Below the pieces are notes generated by a model. That model saw only the letters and a program-made list of their open reading frames with translations. It ran no database searches and was not told where the DNA came from. A stretch of DNA of 8,400 bases, taken from contig JADGCJ010000140.1 of NCBI GenBank assembly GCA_015229045.1, positions 1-8,400 on the forward strand, written 5' to 3'. The position numbers and the translations under genes are program-made. This DNA is from Magnetococcales bacterium (GTDB lineage: Bacteria; Pseudomonadota; Magnetococcia; Magnetococcales; DC0425bin3). The number at the start of each line of letters is the position of its first letter. Position 1 is the stretch's first letter. Below are positions 1 to 5,947 of this stretch, piece by piece.

Positions 1-480
1 CGGCAGGGTACCTTTTTCAATGGGCGGGGAAGCGTGATCTTTTTTTGAATGGATGACGATGGGTTGGACCGGCATGTTTCTGAGTTCGGTCAGGGTGATC
101 CCTGGGCTGTTGCGCAGCAGGGTGCCCAGGGCGATGGTCATTTCCTGGGGGGCGACCAATTTTTTCATGGCTTTGGATACATCGTTTTCCAAAGCTTCCA
201 GCTCTTTTCGATAGCCTCCCAGACGGACATTCTCCTGTGTCAGGGGATCGGTCCGGGTGCCTTTCAGGCGTTCCAGTCGCGTGGTCAGATCCAGGATTGA
301 TTTTGACAATACAGAAGTATTTTCAATAGTTTGTATGCGTTCAATCAGCAAAGGACGCAGGATGATCTTGAAAGCGACCACCCAGGGAATGAGTATCAGG
401 ACGCCCAATATCATGATGCGTTCCCGTTGCGAGAGGGCATCGATGCGTCCTGCCAGGGAGGAGTTTTGAGGGGTACTCAT
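1..480 (-). CDS. mshJ: MshJ-like (GspM/PilO-type) pilus platform protein, C-terminus cut by window edge
   Basis: An open frame reads from the ATG at 480 to the left edge, 160 codons with no stop, so the C-terminus is missing. The product starts with a short cytoplasmic tail that includes the ALSQRER stretch (residues 15-21), then has one membrane segment at about residues 22-41, then a helical, probably coiled-coil region (about 45-110) rich in Leu, Glu and Arg. This bitopic layout is typical of MshJ, GspM and PilO, which form the periplasmic part of the inner-membrane alignment complex in type IV pili and type II secretion. The start codon overlaps the stop of the upstream mshI gene as ATGA, so the two are translationally coupled. 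The MshJ name rests on the layout and the partner gene; GspM-like is the safer family-level call. Confidence 0.72.
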   Translation of the reverse strand, partial: MSTPQNSSLAGRIDALSQRERIMILGVLILIPWVVAFKIILRPLLIERIQTIENTSVLSKSILDLTTRLERLKGTRTDPLTQENVRLGGYRKELEALENDVSKAMKKLVAPQEMTIALGTLLRNSPGITLTELRNMPVQPIVIHSKKDHASPPIEKGTLP

Positions 481-2108
481 GGTTTTTTCATATCCGGGAT
501 ATGCTTGGTGCGCAACAGGAAGCTGACAGGCTCCCCATCATCGGCATTCTTGTTCATTATTTGCAGAATATCAAAACGCTTGTTGCGAAAATGTGCGGTA
601 CGTCCCAGGGATTCAATAAAGCGCGGGACAAGTTCCATGGACTCTCCCTTGCCGGAAAATCCCATATCCTGCCCCCCGTTCTGGAGGGTGATGCCTGTCA
701 ACCAGACCCCGGGGATGACGCATTGGGAGAGATCCTCCAAATGTCCGGCAAATCCTTCCTGCTGGCCCAGTTTGTTGCCGCTCAGGAATTCCATGAGTCG
801 CTTGTTGATGGATATTTTTTCCATGAGTTGTTGCGCCATATTTTCCAGACGTATGTTCAGGGCTTTGTCCGTGGCGCTGTCAACCAGTTGCTGAACTTCC
901 GCCTGGAGGGTGGCTTCCCGGCTGCTGACCTGGGCAAACTCTGCCCGTATGCGTCCCATGTGCCATTGCAGCGTTCCCAAAAGCAGACCCAGAATGAGGG
1001 TGGAGAGGAGTCCCATTCCCAGGATCGGTTTGCCTGACAGCAGATTTGTTTTGGGGCGGAGGCGTTCTTCGAGCAGATTGACCTGGGTATGGGAACTTCT
1101 GATCTGGCCCAAGACTGCTCCCAGGACCGGCAAGGCCATGGCCAGGTTGCGTTCTTCAGGTATCCCGTTGACAAAGTTGAATATTTTTGCAAGATCAAGC
1201 GGAGAGACAACCACGCCGGGCAACAGTCTGCCCAGAGTTTCGGAAAGACCGGCCACCGGATTTTCCAGGGGAGCCAGGTATATTTTTCCGACTGTCATCT
1301 GCATCCGGGTTCGGATGTACTCCAGTGTGCGCTGCAACTCCATGGCCAGGGGTTCCACGGCAGAGGTCAGTGCCTTTTCCCGGCCGGTTGTTTCGACGCG
1401 CAGCAGTTCCTGGAGGCGTTCGGTTCCAACCTTGATGCGGCGCGAAAAAACGATTTCCGTCTCGCGGATGGCCATGACCTGGGTATCCTGGACGCCGACA
1501 TGCAGAAGGATCATGCCGCCGGCCGTGCTGTCATCCAGGTGGGATGCCACATGGCGGAGTGCCGATTCATGTGCATCCACAGCCAGGAGGGTCATGTGCA
1601 GCCTGGTGGCCAGGGTGCTGAGCCGGATGATCTCATCCTGGTTGGCGATAAACACGTTCACCATGGATTTTTCGGCGGTATCATCCTTTTTGCGAATCGC
1701 AACGGGTTGCACGGAGATGACTGCATTTTCCACCGGGAAATCCAGTCGGTCCCGCACCCGCCAGCGCATGATGGATCCCAACTCTTCCGGCGGGGCATTG
1801 ACGGACTCTTCCAGAAAGGTTCGGTATTGGCCCGGTGTCAGGACACCAACTCCCTGACTTTTTTCAATATTTCTTTGCTGGAGGATTGACAGAAGACGTG
1901 CCGGTCCATCTCCTTCGACAGGGATGAACTCGCAGATTCCGACCGTCAAGGGACCCTTGGCATGCTCTTCAACCTGGACCAGAACCCAAAAATCCGACCA
2001 GAGTCCCACACCGAGCAGTCCCCCTTTGGCGCGGCCGGGATTCCCTTTATTGCCAAATAGAAACAAAGATTTACGCATGTTCCTGGTCTTTTCGGTCCCT
2101 TTTGCCAT
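477..2108 (-). CDS. mshI: MshI-like protein: PilM-like domain fused to a PilN-like membrane/periplasmic domain
   Basis: A 543-residue product in two parts. Residues about 30-335 resemble the cytoplasmic actin-like PilM/GspL fold: LLGVGLWSD near the start, a mixed alpha/beta region, then a VGTERLQELL helix around 228-237. A VNLLEERLRPK segment (343-353) follows, matching the INLLP-type motif by which PilN binds PilM. Then come one membrane helix (about 361-383), a coiled-coil stretch (about 387-440) and a small periplasmic domain to the end. MshI is the MSHA platform protein that combines these roles. The ATG at 2108 has no clear ribosome binding site; Met11 (2078), with AGGA just upstream, is an alternative start. 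The stop overlaps the mshJ start. A sigma70-type promoter lies about 45-70 nt upstream. Confidence 0.78.
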   Translation of the reverse strand: MAKGTEKTRNMRKSLFLFGNKGNPGRAKGGLLGVGLWSDFWVLVQVEEHAKGPLTVGICEFIPVEGDGPARLLSILQQRNIEKSQGVGVLTPGQYRTFLEESVNAPPEELGSIMRWRVRDRLDFPVENAVISVQPVAIRKKDDTAEKSMVNVFIANQDEIIRLSTLATRLHMTLLAVDAHESALRHVASHLDDSTAGGMILLHVGVQDTQVMAIRETEIVFSRRIKVGTERLQELLRVETTGREKALTSAVEPLAMELQRTLEYIRTRMQMTVGKIYLAPLENPVAGLSETLGRLLPGVVVSPLDLAKIFNFVNGIPEERNLAMALPVLGAVLGQIRSSHTQVNLLEERLRPKTNLLSGKPILGMGLLSTLILGLLLGTLQWHMGRIRAEFAQVSSREATLQAEVQQLVDSATDKALNIRLENMAQQLMEKISINKRLMEFLSGNKLGQQEGFAGHLEDLSQCVIPGVWLTGITLQNGGQDMGFSGKGESMELVPRFIESLGRTAHFRNKRFDILQIMNKNADDGEPVSFLLRTKHIPDMKKP

Positions 2109-2149
2109 TGTCGAGTTTCGCAGCGTAAAACAGTTTCCTCGCTGCTGTC

Positions 2150-2178
2150 ATTGTACGCAATTTTTTGTGCCATTACAA
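2150..2178 (-). promoter_or_regulatory. Candidate sigma70 promoter for mshI-mshJ, overlapping off-spaced sigma54-like elements
   Basis: On the minus strand, TTGTAA (2178-2173) and TACAAT (2155-2150) are separated by exactly 17 nt. This gives 4/6 and 5/6 matches to the -35 and -10 consensus, with a start near 2143 and a leader of about 35 nt before mshI. The spacer itself begins TGGCAC and ends TTGC, which are the sigma54 -24 and -12 cores. However, the distance between GG and GC is 11 nt instead of the required 10, so the sigma70 reading is preferred. No experimental support is available. Confidence 0.5.
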
Positions 2179-2214
2179 GGTGTAACCTCGTATCAAGGAA
2201 TAGCGGCTCTTCCG

Positions 2215-2227
2215 GCCACGGCGTGGC
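2215..2227. repeat. Perfect 6-bp palindrome in the divergent intergenic region
   Basis: GCCACG, a single central G, then CGTGGC forms a perfect inverted repeat between the mshI promoter and the regulator gene. Its size and place suit an operator for a dimeric DNA-binding protein, but the sequence alone does not show this. Confidence 0.35.
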
Positions 2228-2262
2228 ACCTGGATGATGGTTCAGGATGGATGGTATCATGC

Positions 2263-2277
2263 GGCACCATCGGTGCC
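2263..2277 (+). repeat. Small hairpin in the leader of the regulator gene
   Basis: GGCACC-ATC-GGTGCC is a perfect 6-bp stem with a 3-nt loop ending 22 nt before the preferred start of the sigma54 regulator. There is no T-run after it, so it is not an intrinsic terminator. It may affect translation or be an operator; both are inference. Confidence 0.35.
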
Positions 2278-2299
2278 TCTTCCTGCAAGCGGGAGTATC

Positions 2300-3916
2300 A
2301 TGTCGGACCTCCATGATCTGCAACGCGAATTGCATCAACTCGAAAATTGTCTGGAACAGGTTCAAAACTCCTGGACCATCGACGATCATGAATCCTTGTT
2401 GCAATTTTATGTCGAAATTCTTCCAGGTCTGATCGGGGCGGAACGGTGTTCCATTTTTTTTGTGGATCTGCGGCAAAACAATGTTTGGCTCAAGGTGGGC
2501 ACCGGGTTGAAATTTCGCCAGATCGAGGCTCCCCTGGAAGGGAGTGTCGTGGGGCGGGCGGTCTCTTCCGGGGCCTGCATCGTGGAAAATGGCCTGGATC
2601 AGCGCCCGGGCTTTCATACCAGTACCGATGCCAGGACCGGTTTTGTCACCCGCAACCTCATTTGTGTGCCGGTACAGAGTCGTGTCAATTCAGCCGTGAC
2701 TGCGGTGGTGGAACTTCTCAACAAGGTCCATCCCGGCGGGTTTACCCTCGACGATCAGGAACGACTCCTGAAGATCATGCGCCAGCTTTCCATGATCATC
2801 GACAATATACGTATTCAAGGTGATATCCTCTCTGTTTCCAAACAGATCAATGACACCCTGCGGGGCATGAATCCGGCTTTCCTTGCCAGCAGGAATATCA
2901 TTGCCGAGAGCCGGGCCATGCAGGAGGTGTTGGCCTTTGTCCGCTCGGTGGCAGGAACGCCGGTCAATATTTTTGTCAGCGGGGAAAATGGTACCGGCAA
3001 GGAGGTCATCTCCCGCCTGATTCACGACCTCAGCCAAGCCAGAGACAAGCCTTTCGTGGCGGTCAATTGTGCCTCCATCCCGGAAAATTTGATGGAAAGC
3101 GAATTTTTTGGTTATGAAAAGGGGGCTTTTACGGGTGCGGTTCTTGCCCGCAAGGGGCGGTTTGAAGAGGCCGATGGGGGAACCTTGTTTCTGGATGAAA
3201 TTGCTGATCTCCCTCTGGCCATCCAGCCCAAATTTTTGCGGGTTCTTCAGGAAGGGGAGGGGAGTCGGCTGGGCAGCAACAAGGTGAATAAATTCCAGTT
3301 TCGCATCATCAGTGCCACCAACAAGGATATTCGCCGCGAAGTGGCCGAAGGTCGGTTTCGCGAGGATCTCTATTACCGTCTTTTTTCCGTGGAGGTGCAT
3401 ATTCCCCCCCTGCGGGAACGACCGGAAGAGATTCTGCCCCTGGCGCAGGCGTTTCTGCGGGAGACCTGTCGTCGGTTCCAGAAGCAGGTCAATGGATTTT
3501 CTGCTGAAGTGATGCACTTGTTTGAGAGTTACGCTTGGCCAGGCAATGTCCGCCAATTACGCCGGGAGGTCGAACGTCTGGTGACCTTGACCCCGGAACA
3601 TGGGGTGATGACTCCGGAAAACTGTTCCCTGGAGTTGCGCCAGAAAGCCCTTGTTCCCCAGGAAACAAAGAGTCTTTTGCCGGGAGATGCCACAGGGCTG
3701 TCGGTTGCCCCCTCCGACTTGCCTGACCAGTCCTGTTTGCCAGCCTATCCACTTCCCCCCGGGGATGCTCCCCTGAAAGTCCATTTACAGGCCCTGGAAC
3801 GCCACTGCATTGCCACGGCCCTTCAGGCCAGCCATGGCAGCAAACAGGAAACAGCTCGCCGGCTTGGCATTACCCGCCAGTGGCTGCACCGGAAGATGAT
3901 TCAGTATCAGATGTGA
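2300..3916 (+). CDS. GAF-domain sigma54-dependent transcriptional activator (enhancer-binding protein)
   Basis: The product is 538 residues from the ATG at 2300, chosen because GGGAG lies 4 nt upstream; an upstream in-frame ATG at 2234 would add 22 residues with no family character. Domains in order: a GAF sensor at about 27-172; a sigma54-interacting AAA+ ATPase at about 198-430; a linker rich in Pro and Leu; and a C-terminal Fis-type helix-turn-helix (about 500-538, ending in [16 protein letters not shown]). The ATPase is intact: Walker A GENGTGKE (228-235), the sigma54-contact loop GAFTGA (275-280), Walker B TLFLDE (295-300) and the arginine segment FREDLYYRL (353-361). There is no receiver domain, so activity is probably set by a small ligand or redox signal at the GAF domain rather than by phosphorylation. 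It is divergent from mshI and 0.95 kb upstream of a pilin with a sigma54-like promoter, which makes that pilin a likely target (inference). Confidence 0.93.
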   Translation: MSDLHDLQRELHQLENCLEQVQNSWTIDDHESLLQFYVEILPGLIGAERCSIFFVDLRQNNVWLKVGTGLKFRQIEAPLEGSVVGRAVSSGACIVENGLDQRPGFHTSTDARTGFVTRNLICVPVQSRVNSAVTAVVELLNKVHPGGFTLDDQERLLKIMRQLSMIIDNIRIQGDILSVSKQINDTLRGMNPAFLASRNIIAESRAMQEVLAFVRSVAGTPVNIFVSGENGTGKEVISRLIHDLSQARDKPFVAVNCASIPENLMESEFFGYEKGAFTGAVLARKGRFEEADGGTLFLDEIADLPLAIQPKFLRVLQEGEGSRLGSNKVNKFQFRIISATNKDIRREVAEGRFREDLYYRLFSVEVHIPPLRERPEEILPLAQAFLRETCRRFQKQVNGFSAEVMHLFESYAWPGNVRQLRREVERLVTLTPEHGVMTPENCSLELRQKALVPQETKSLLPGDATGLSVAPSDLPDQSCLPAYPLPPGDAPLKVHLQALERHCIATALQASHGSKQETARRLGITRQWLHRKMIQYQM

Positions 3917-3932
3917 ACGAAACTCACGCGCA

Positions 3933-4002
3933 GGCCTGATTTGCTCATTGGCCTGACCTGCCAGTTGGTCTGATCTGTTCAGTTGGCCTGCTCGGCATTG
4001 CA
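3933..4002. repeat. Degenerate tandem repeat, unit about 17 nt, roughly four copies
   Basis: The units begin at 3933, 3950, 3967 and 3985: GGCCTGATTTGCTCATT, then GGCCTGACCTGCCAGTT, then GGTCTGATCTGTTCAGTT, then a weaker GGCCTGCTCGGCATTG. The array fills most of the 109-nt gap between two convergent genes and lies outside both reading frames. Because GGCC is self-complementary, neighbouring copies can also pair as weak stems. No clear intrinsic terminator is visible for either converging gene. Confidence 0.65.
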
Positions 4003-4025
4003 GTCGGTTCATGCCTGCTCTGTGG

Positions 4026-4463
4026 CTACGTCCCTTTGCACAGGACTTGAGCCTCTTCCAGGGCTTTCCTGGCATTTTGCAAATATTTTTTGGCCAGCTT
4101 CGCCTTGTCCTTGTCCTGATCGCGCATCTGAATTTTGTTCAGTTGGTTCATGATCTCGGCAATCTTGTCCCGTCCCTCGGATTTTTTACAGATATCATGA
4201 ATTTCGGCGATGGATTTGTAGATGCTGGCGGTGGTCTCCATGGCCTCGATCCGGAGGGATTCATACTGGTGCAGATCTTCAAATTCCTTTTTTTTCTGAG
4301 CCTGATCTGTTTTACGTTTGCGGGCCAGGATGTCGATTTCAGTAGCCTGTTTCTGGAAGCATTCGGAGCTTTCGCAAGCTGTACCACCCTTGGCCGGGGT
4401 CAGAAGAACCAACAATGACAGCGCACAGGCAACTCCAGAGAAAGTAAGACTCTGCTTCAGCAT
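4026..4463 (-). CDS. Hypothetical exported helical protein with four C-terminal-region cysteines
   Basis: The product is 145 residues from the ATG at 4463, preceded by GAGGTGGAAGAA; the frame stays open upstream, but those residues lack protein character. The N-terminus is a signal peptide: Lys3, then a hydrophobic core SGVACALSLLVLL, then TPAKGGTAC. The cysteine at the end of this stretch lacks a proper lipobox (Gly at -3), so signal peptidase I processing seems more likely than lipidation. The mature part is highly charged and helical, with heptad-like Leu/Ile spacing (DLHQYESLRIEAMETT and KIAEIMNQLNKIQMRDQD). It has a CESSEC pair, one Cys mid-protein and one near the C-terminus, which could form two disulfides in the periplasm. 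No family is recognised. It sits between the pilus regulator and the pilin but on the opposite strand, so a pilus role is only a guess. Confidence 0.7.
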   Translation of the reverse strand: MLKQSLTFSGVACALSLLVLLTPAKGGTACESSECFQKQATEIDILARKRKTDQAQKKKEFEDLHQYESLRIEAMETTASIYKSIAEIHDICKKSEGRDKIAEIMNQLNKIQMRDQDKDKAKLAKKYLQNARKALEEAQVLCKGT

Positions 4464-4510
4464 TTCTTCCACCTCATGATCTGGAAAATTCCTTGCAATG
4501 GACTGAAAGG

Positions 4511-4531
4511 CTGGCAGCCTCCGGCTGCCAG
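4511..4531. repeat. Perfect 9-bp stem-loop near the predicted mRNA 5' end of the exported protein gene
   Basis: CTGGCAGCC, loop TCC, GGCTGCCAG: a perfect GC-rich hairpin. It is not followed by a T-run on either strand, so a terminator is unlikely. On the minus strand it falls at about +5 to +25 of the predicted transcript, a position where hairpins can protect mRNA from decay. A related sequence occurs at 7336-7355. Confidence 0.6.
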
Positions 4532-4541
4532 AATTTCCAAA

Positions 4542-4571
4542 ATTATATATCCATTGCTTCAGACACCACAA
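4542..4571 (-). promoter_or_regulatory. Candidate sigma70 promoter for the small exported protein
   Basis: On the minus strand a perfect TATAAT (4547-4542) has a weak TTGTGG -35 (4571-4566) at an 18-nt distance. The predicted start is near 4535, giving a leader of about 70 nt before the ATG at 4463. The leader would begin almost directly with the 9-bp hairpin at 4511-4531. Confidence 0.4.
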
Positions 4572-4748
4572 CGTCAACAATCGTTACCATCGATTGGGCA
4601 GTCTGGTTTGTGATGTCAATGAACGTTTCCCTATTAATGGAAAGCTTCATTTCCTTTGTTCATCGCCACGGGGGTTGTTTTTCCAAAAAAAGGCCGGTCC
4701 GGGGAAAAGTTCCTTTTTATATGTTGAATTTAATGGTAATTCTAAACA

Positions 4749-4764
4749 TGGCACGCGAATTGAA
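4749..4764 (+). promoter_or_regulatory. Near-consensus sigma54 promoter of the first pilin gene
   Basis: TGGCACG (4749-4755), four bases, then TTGAA (4760-4764). The -24 element is a perfect match and the GG to -12 spacing is the required 10 nt; the only departure is GA in place of GC at -12. The predicted start is near 4775, giving a leader of about 90 nt. An intact GAFTGA-type activator is encoded at 2300-3916, which supports the reading. The altered -12 base may weaken the site or tighten dependence on the activator (inference). Confidence 0.6.
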
Positions 4765-4794
4765 ACATGGTAGGCGACGCCCAAGTGGGCCAGC

Positions 4795-4820
4795 CGGTCC
4801 CGGGAGTGGTTCCCGGACCG
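4795..4820 (+). repeat. Strong hairpin in the pilin 5' leader
   Basis: CGGTCC, a bulged C, GGGA, loop GTGGT, then TCCCGGACCG: ten base pairs with one bulge. It would lie about 20-45 nt into the transcript from the sigma54-like promoter. What follows is AAGTTTCTTG rather than a T-run, so it is better seen as an mRNA-stabilising leader element or a protein-binding site than as a terminator or attenuator. Confidence 0.6.
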
Positions 4821-4863
4821 AAGTTTCTTGCATATGAAACCTTACAAATAAAGGGGAACGAAC

Positions 4864-5166
4864 ATGAAAACCGCCAATCGCAAATCCGGCCAAGGCCAAG
4901 AAGGTTTTACCCTGATCGAGTTGTTGATCGTGATTCTGGTGATCGGTATCCTGGGTGGTGTAGCCGTGTCACAGTTTGGTGATGTGACCGGAACAGCGAC
5001 GACGAACGCCAACACCATGTCGGATAAGAATATGACAACATGGAATTCCTGCATCACCAAAGGAAAGGCGGCAGGCCAAACGTTCGCAAACCTGTCCGCT
5101 GCGAACGGGCTTTGTGGGGCAGCTCCTACGGGTGGAGGGGGTTCTGTGGCAGCCTTGACAGAATAA
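4864..5166 (+). CDS. Short type IV pilin, probable major subunit (pilin 1)
   Basis: A 100-residue prepilin. The leader is 14 residues ending in Gly, cleaved before FTLIELLIVILVIGIL, with Glu at mature position 5; this is the class III prepilin peptidase signature. The mature protein is 86 residues, well below the roughly 140-160 of common type IVa pilins. Mature Cys49 and Cys70 could form the C-terminal disulfide loop. The usual Pro22 is Ser. The C-terminus has a Gly4 run. The start is supported by AAGGGG 7 nt upstream. A sigma54-like promoter precedes it and a strong terminator follows, so it is probably a single-gene, highly expressed unit, as expected for a shaft subunit. It is paralogous to the pilin at 7383. 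Assignment as MshA proper is inference from context. Confidence 0.88.
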   Translation: MKTANRKSGQGQEGFTLIELLIVILVIGILGGVAVSQFGDVTGTATTNANTMSDKNMTTWNSCITKGKAAGQTFANLSAANGLCGAAPTGGGGSVAALTE

Positions 5167-5235
5167 TCGCGGTTGCAAAAGCCCGGTATCTGTTTGTCCT
5201 GGGTGTGGTCGGATAGACAGTTCAAAGTGGGATGA

Positions 5236-5280
5236 GGGGAGTGTCCTGTTCGAGACAAGGACATTCCCCCTTTCTGTTTT
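5236..5280 (+). terminator. Strong intrinsic terminator after pilin 1
   Basis: GGGGAGTGTCCT (5236-5247) pairs with AGGACATTCCCC (5258-5269) over 12 bp with a single G-T wobble, around a 10-nt loop, and is followed by a T-rich tail TTTCTGTTTT (5271-5280). This is the best rho-independent terminator in the window and separates pilin 1 from the mshO unit. Confidence 0.8.
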
Positions 5281-5294
5281 GGCGTGTACGCACA

Positions 5295-5324
5295 TTAGAA
5301 TTTTTGAGTTTTGCAATTTATAAT
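5295..5324 (+). promoter_or_regulatory. Candidate sigma70 promoter for the mshO-mshP-pilin 2 operon
   Basis: TTAGAA (5295-5300) and a perfect TATAAT (5319-5324) are 18 nt apart, in an AT-rich stretch just after the terminator of pilin 1. The predicted start is near 5331, about 108 nt before mshO. The match at -35 is 4/6. The adjacent AATAATGTTATTAAT run makes chance AT-rich matches possible. Confidence 0.45.
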
Positions 5325-5438
5325 AATGTTATTAATCATGTATGCTTTGATTTATTTGCAAATCATGGACTCGACAAAAGGGTATGCGAAATCTGCTGCG
5401 CCAATGTTTCAGCAACATCAATCCCTGCTTGGTGATTT

Positions 5439-5945
5439 ATGAAATCCGTAAGGATGGCACGACCAGAGAACAGGGTTCAGGCAAGGCGAAAGAACGGTTT
5501 CACGTTTGTGGAAATGCTCATCGTGATCCTGATCATGGGTATCCTCACCAGCATGACGGCACCTCTGATCGATAATTTTCTCGATGCCTACATGCAGGAG
5601 CGTGACCTGAATGGAGTCACCAGCCAGGGGCGTCTGGCCATGGCCCGGATGACCCGGGAACTGCGTGGTTCTACCGGCTTTGTCAACCCGCCCTACAACA
5701 ACAGTACCCAGATCCAGTTTACTCCGCCGGGCGGTGGGTCCACCGTCACCTATTCCGTGACTGGCAGTACGCTGGTCAGAACCCAGGATGGGGTTGCGGT
5801 GGTTCTGGCGGATCAGGTGGCGTCGGTGCAGTTCACTTCCAATGGGAATGCCCCGCCGGTGACCTTGCTGGATATCGCGCTTTCCCTCACCCGGCGGCAG
5901 GGTGGAAATATTCTGTTTTCGACCAGTGTCAATCCGAGGAATTAG
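5439..5945 (+). CDS. mshO: MshO-like minor pilin (PilW/GspJ-type)
   Basis: A 168-residue prepilin with a 20-residue basic leader (ARRKNG) cleaved before FTFVEMLIVILIMGIL; Glu is at mature position 5 and Pro at 22. The conserved stretch that follows (QGRLAMARMTRELRGSTGF) is typical of PilW, MshO and GspJ minor pilins, whose helices pack in the initiation complex at the pilus tip. The C-terminal part is beta-rich (TQIQFTPPGGGSTVTYSVTGSTLVR). It is shorter than many MshO proteins. The start at 5439 has only a weak GGTG-type binding site; Met6 (5454) is possible but would leave the binding site too close. It is followed after 2 nt by the MshP-like gene, so the two are translationally coupled. The MshO name relies on the MSHA neighbours; PilW-like is equally valid by family. 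Confidence 0.8.
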   Translation: MKSVRMARPENRVQARRKNGFTFVEMLIVILIMGILTSMTAPLIDNFLDAYMQERDLNGVTSQGRLAMARMTRELRGSTGFVNPPYNNSTQIQFTPPGGGSTVTYSVTGSTLVRTQDGVAVVLADQVASVQFTSNGNAPPVTLLDIALSLTRRQGGNILFSTSVNPRN

Positions 5946-5947
5946 CG

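Larger units (their letters stand above)
4464..4863. other. 400-nt non-coding regulatory region between divergent genes
   Basis: No credible gene is seen here. Going left to right it holds the 5'-end hairpin and promoter of the minus-strand exported protein (4511-4571), an AT-rich stretch with a short TTTCC/GGAAA inverted repeat near 4627-4644, a CGGTCCGGGG site (4695-4704), the sigma54-like promoter (4749-4764), a leader hairpin (4795-4820) and the pilin ribosome binding site (4851-4856). A frame open across part of it on the plus strand would overlap all of these and has no recognisable protein character. Confidence 0.6.

Noticed and set aside
910..1889. Long open frames on the plus strand opposite mshI
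   Set aside because: They are antisense shadows of mshI; their products show no family character, while the minus-strand frame has clear PilM/PilN features.
2225..2238. TGGCAC before the regulator gene as a sigma54 -24 box
   Set aside because: Ten bases after GG the sequence is AT, not GC, and no TTGC-like box is present, so the match is to half the promoter only.
2690..3556. Long open frame on the minus strand inside the regulator gene
   Set aside because: It is antisense to the conserved AAA+ domain, and its translation has no recognisable motif.
4795..4820. Leader hairpin as an attenuator or intrinsic terminator
   Set aside because: No T-run follows the stem, and it lies directly ahead of a gene with a strong ribosome binding site.
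4493..4837. 114-codon open frame on the plus strand in the pilin upstream region
   Set aside because: It overlaps the hairpin, the minus-strand promoter and the sigma54-like promoter, has no ribosome binding site, and its product looks like random translation.
4864..5166. Short pilin as a Geobacter-like conductive pilin
   Set aside because: Although short, the mature protein has only four aromatic residues (Phe1, Phe24, Trp46, Phe60), too few and too widely spaced for the proposed conductive pilin criteria.
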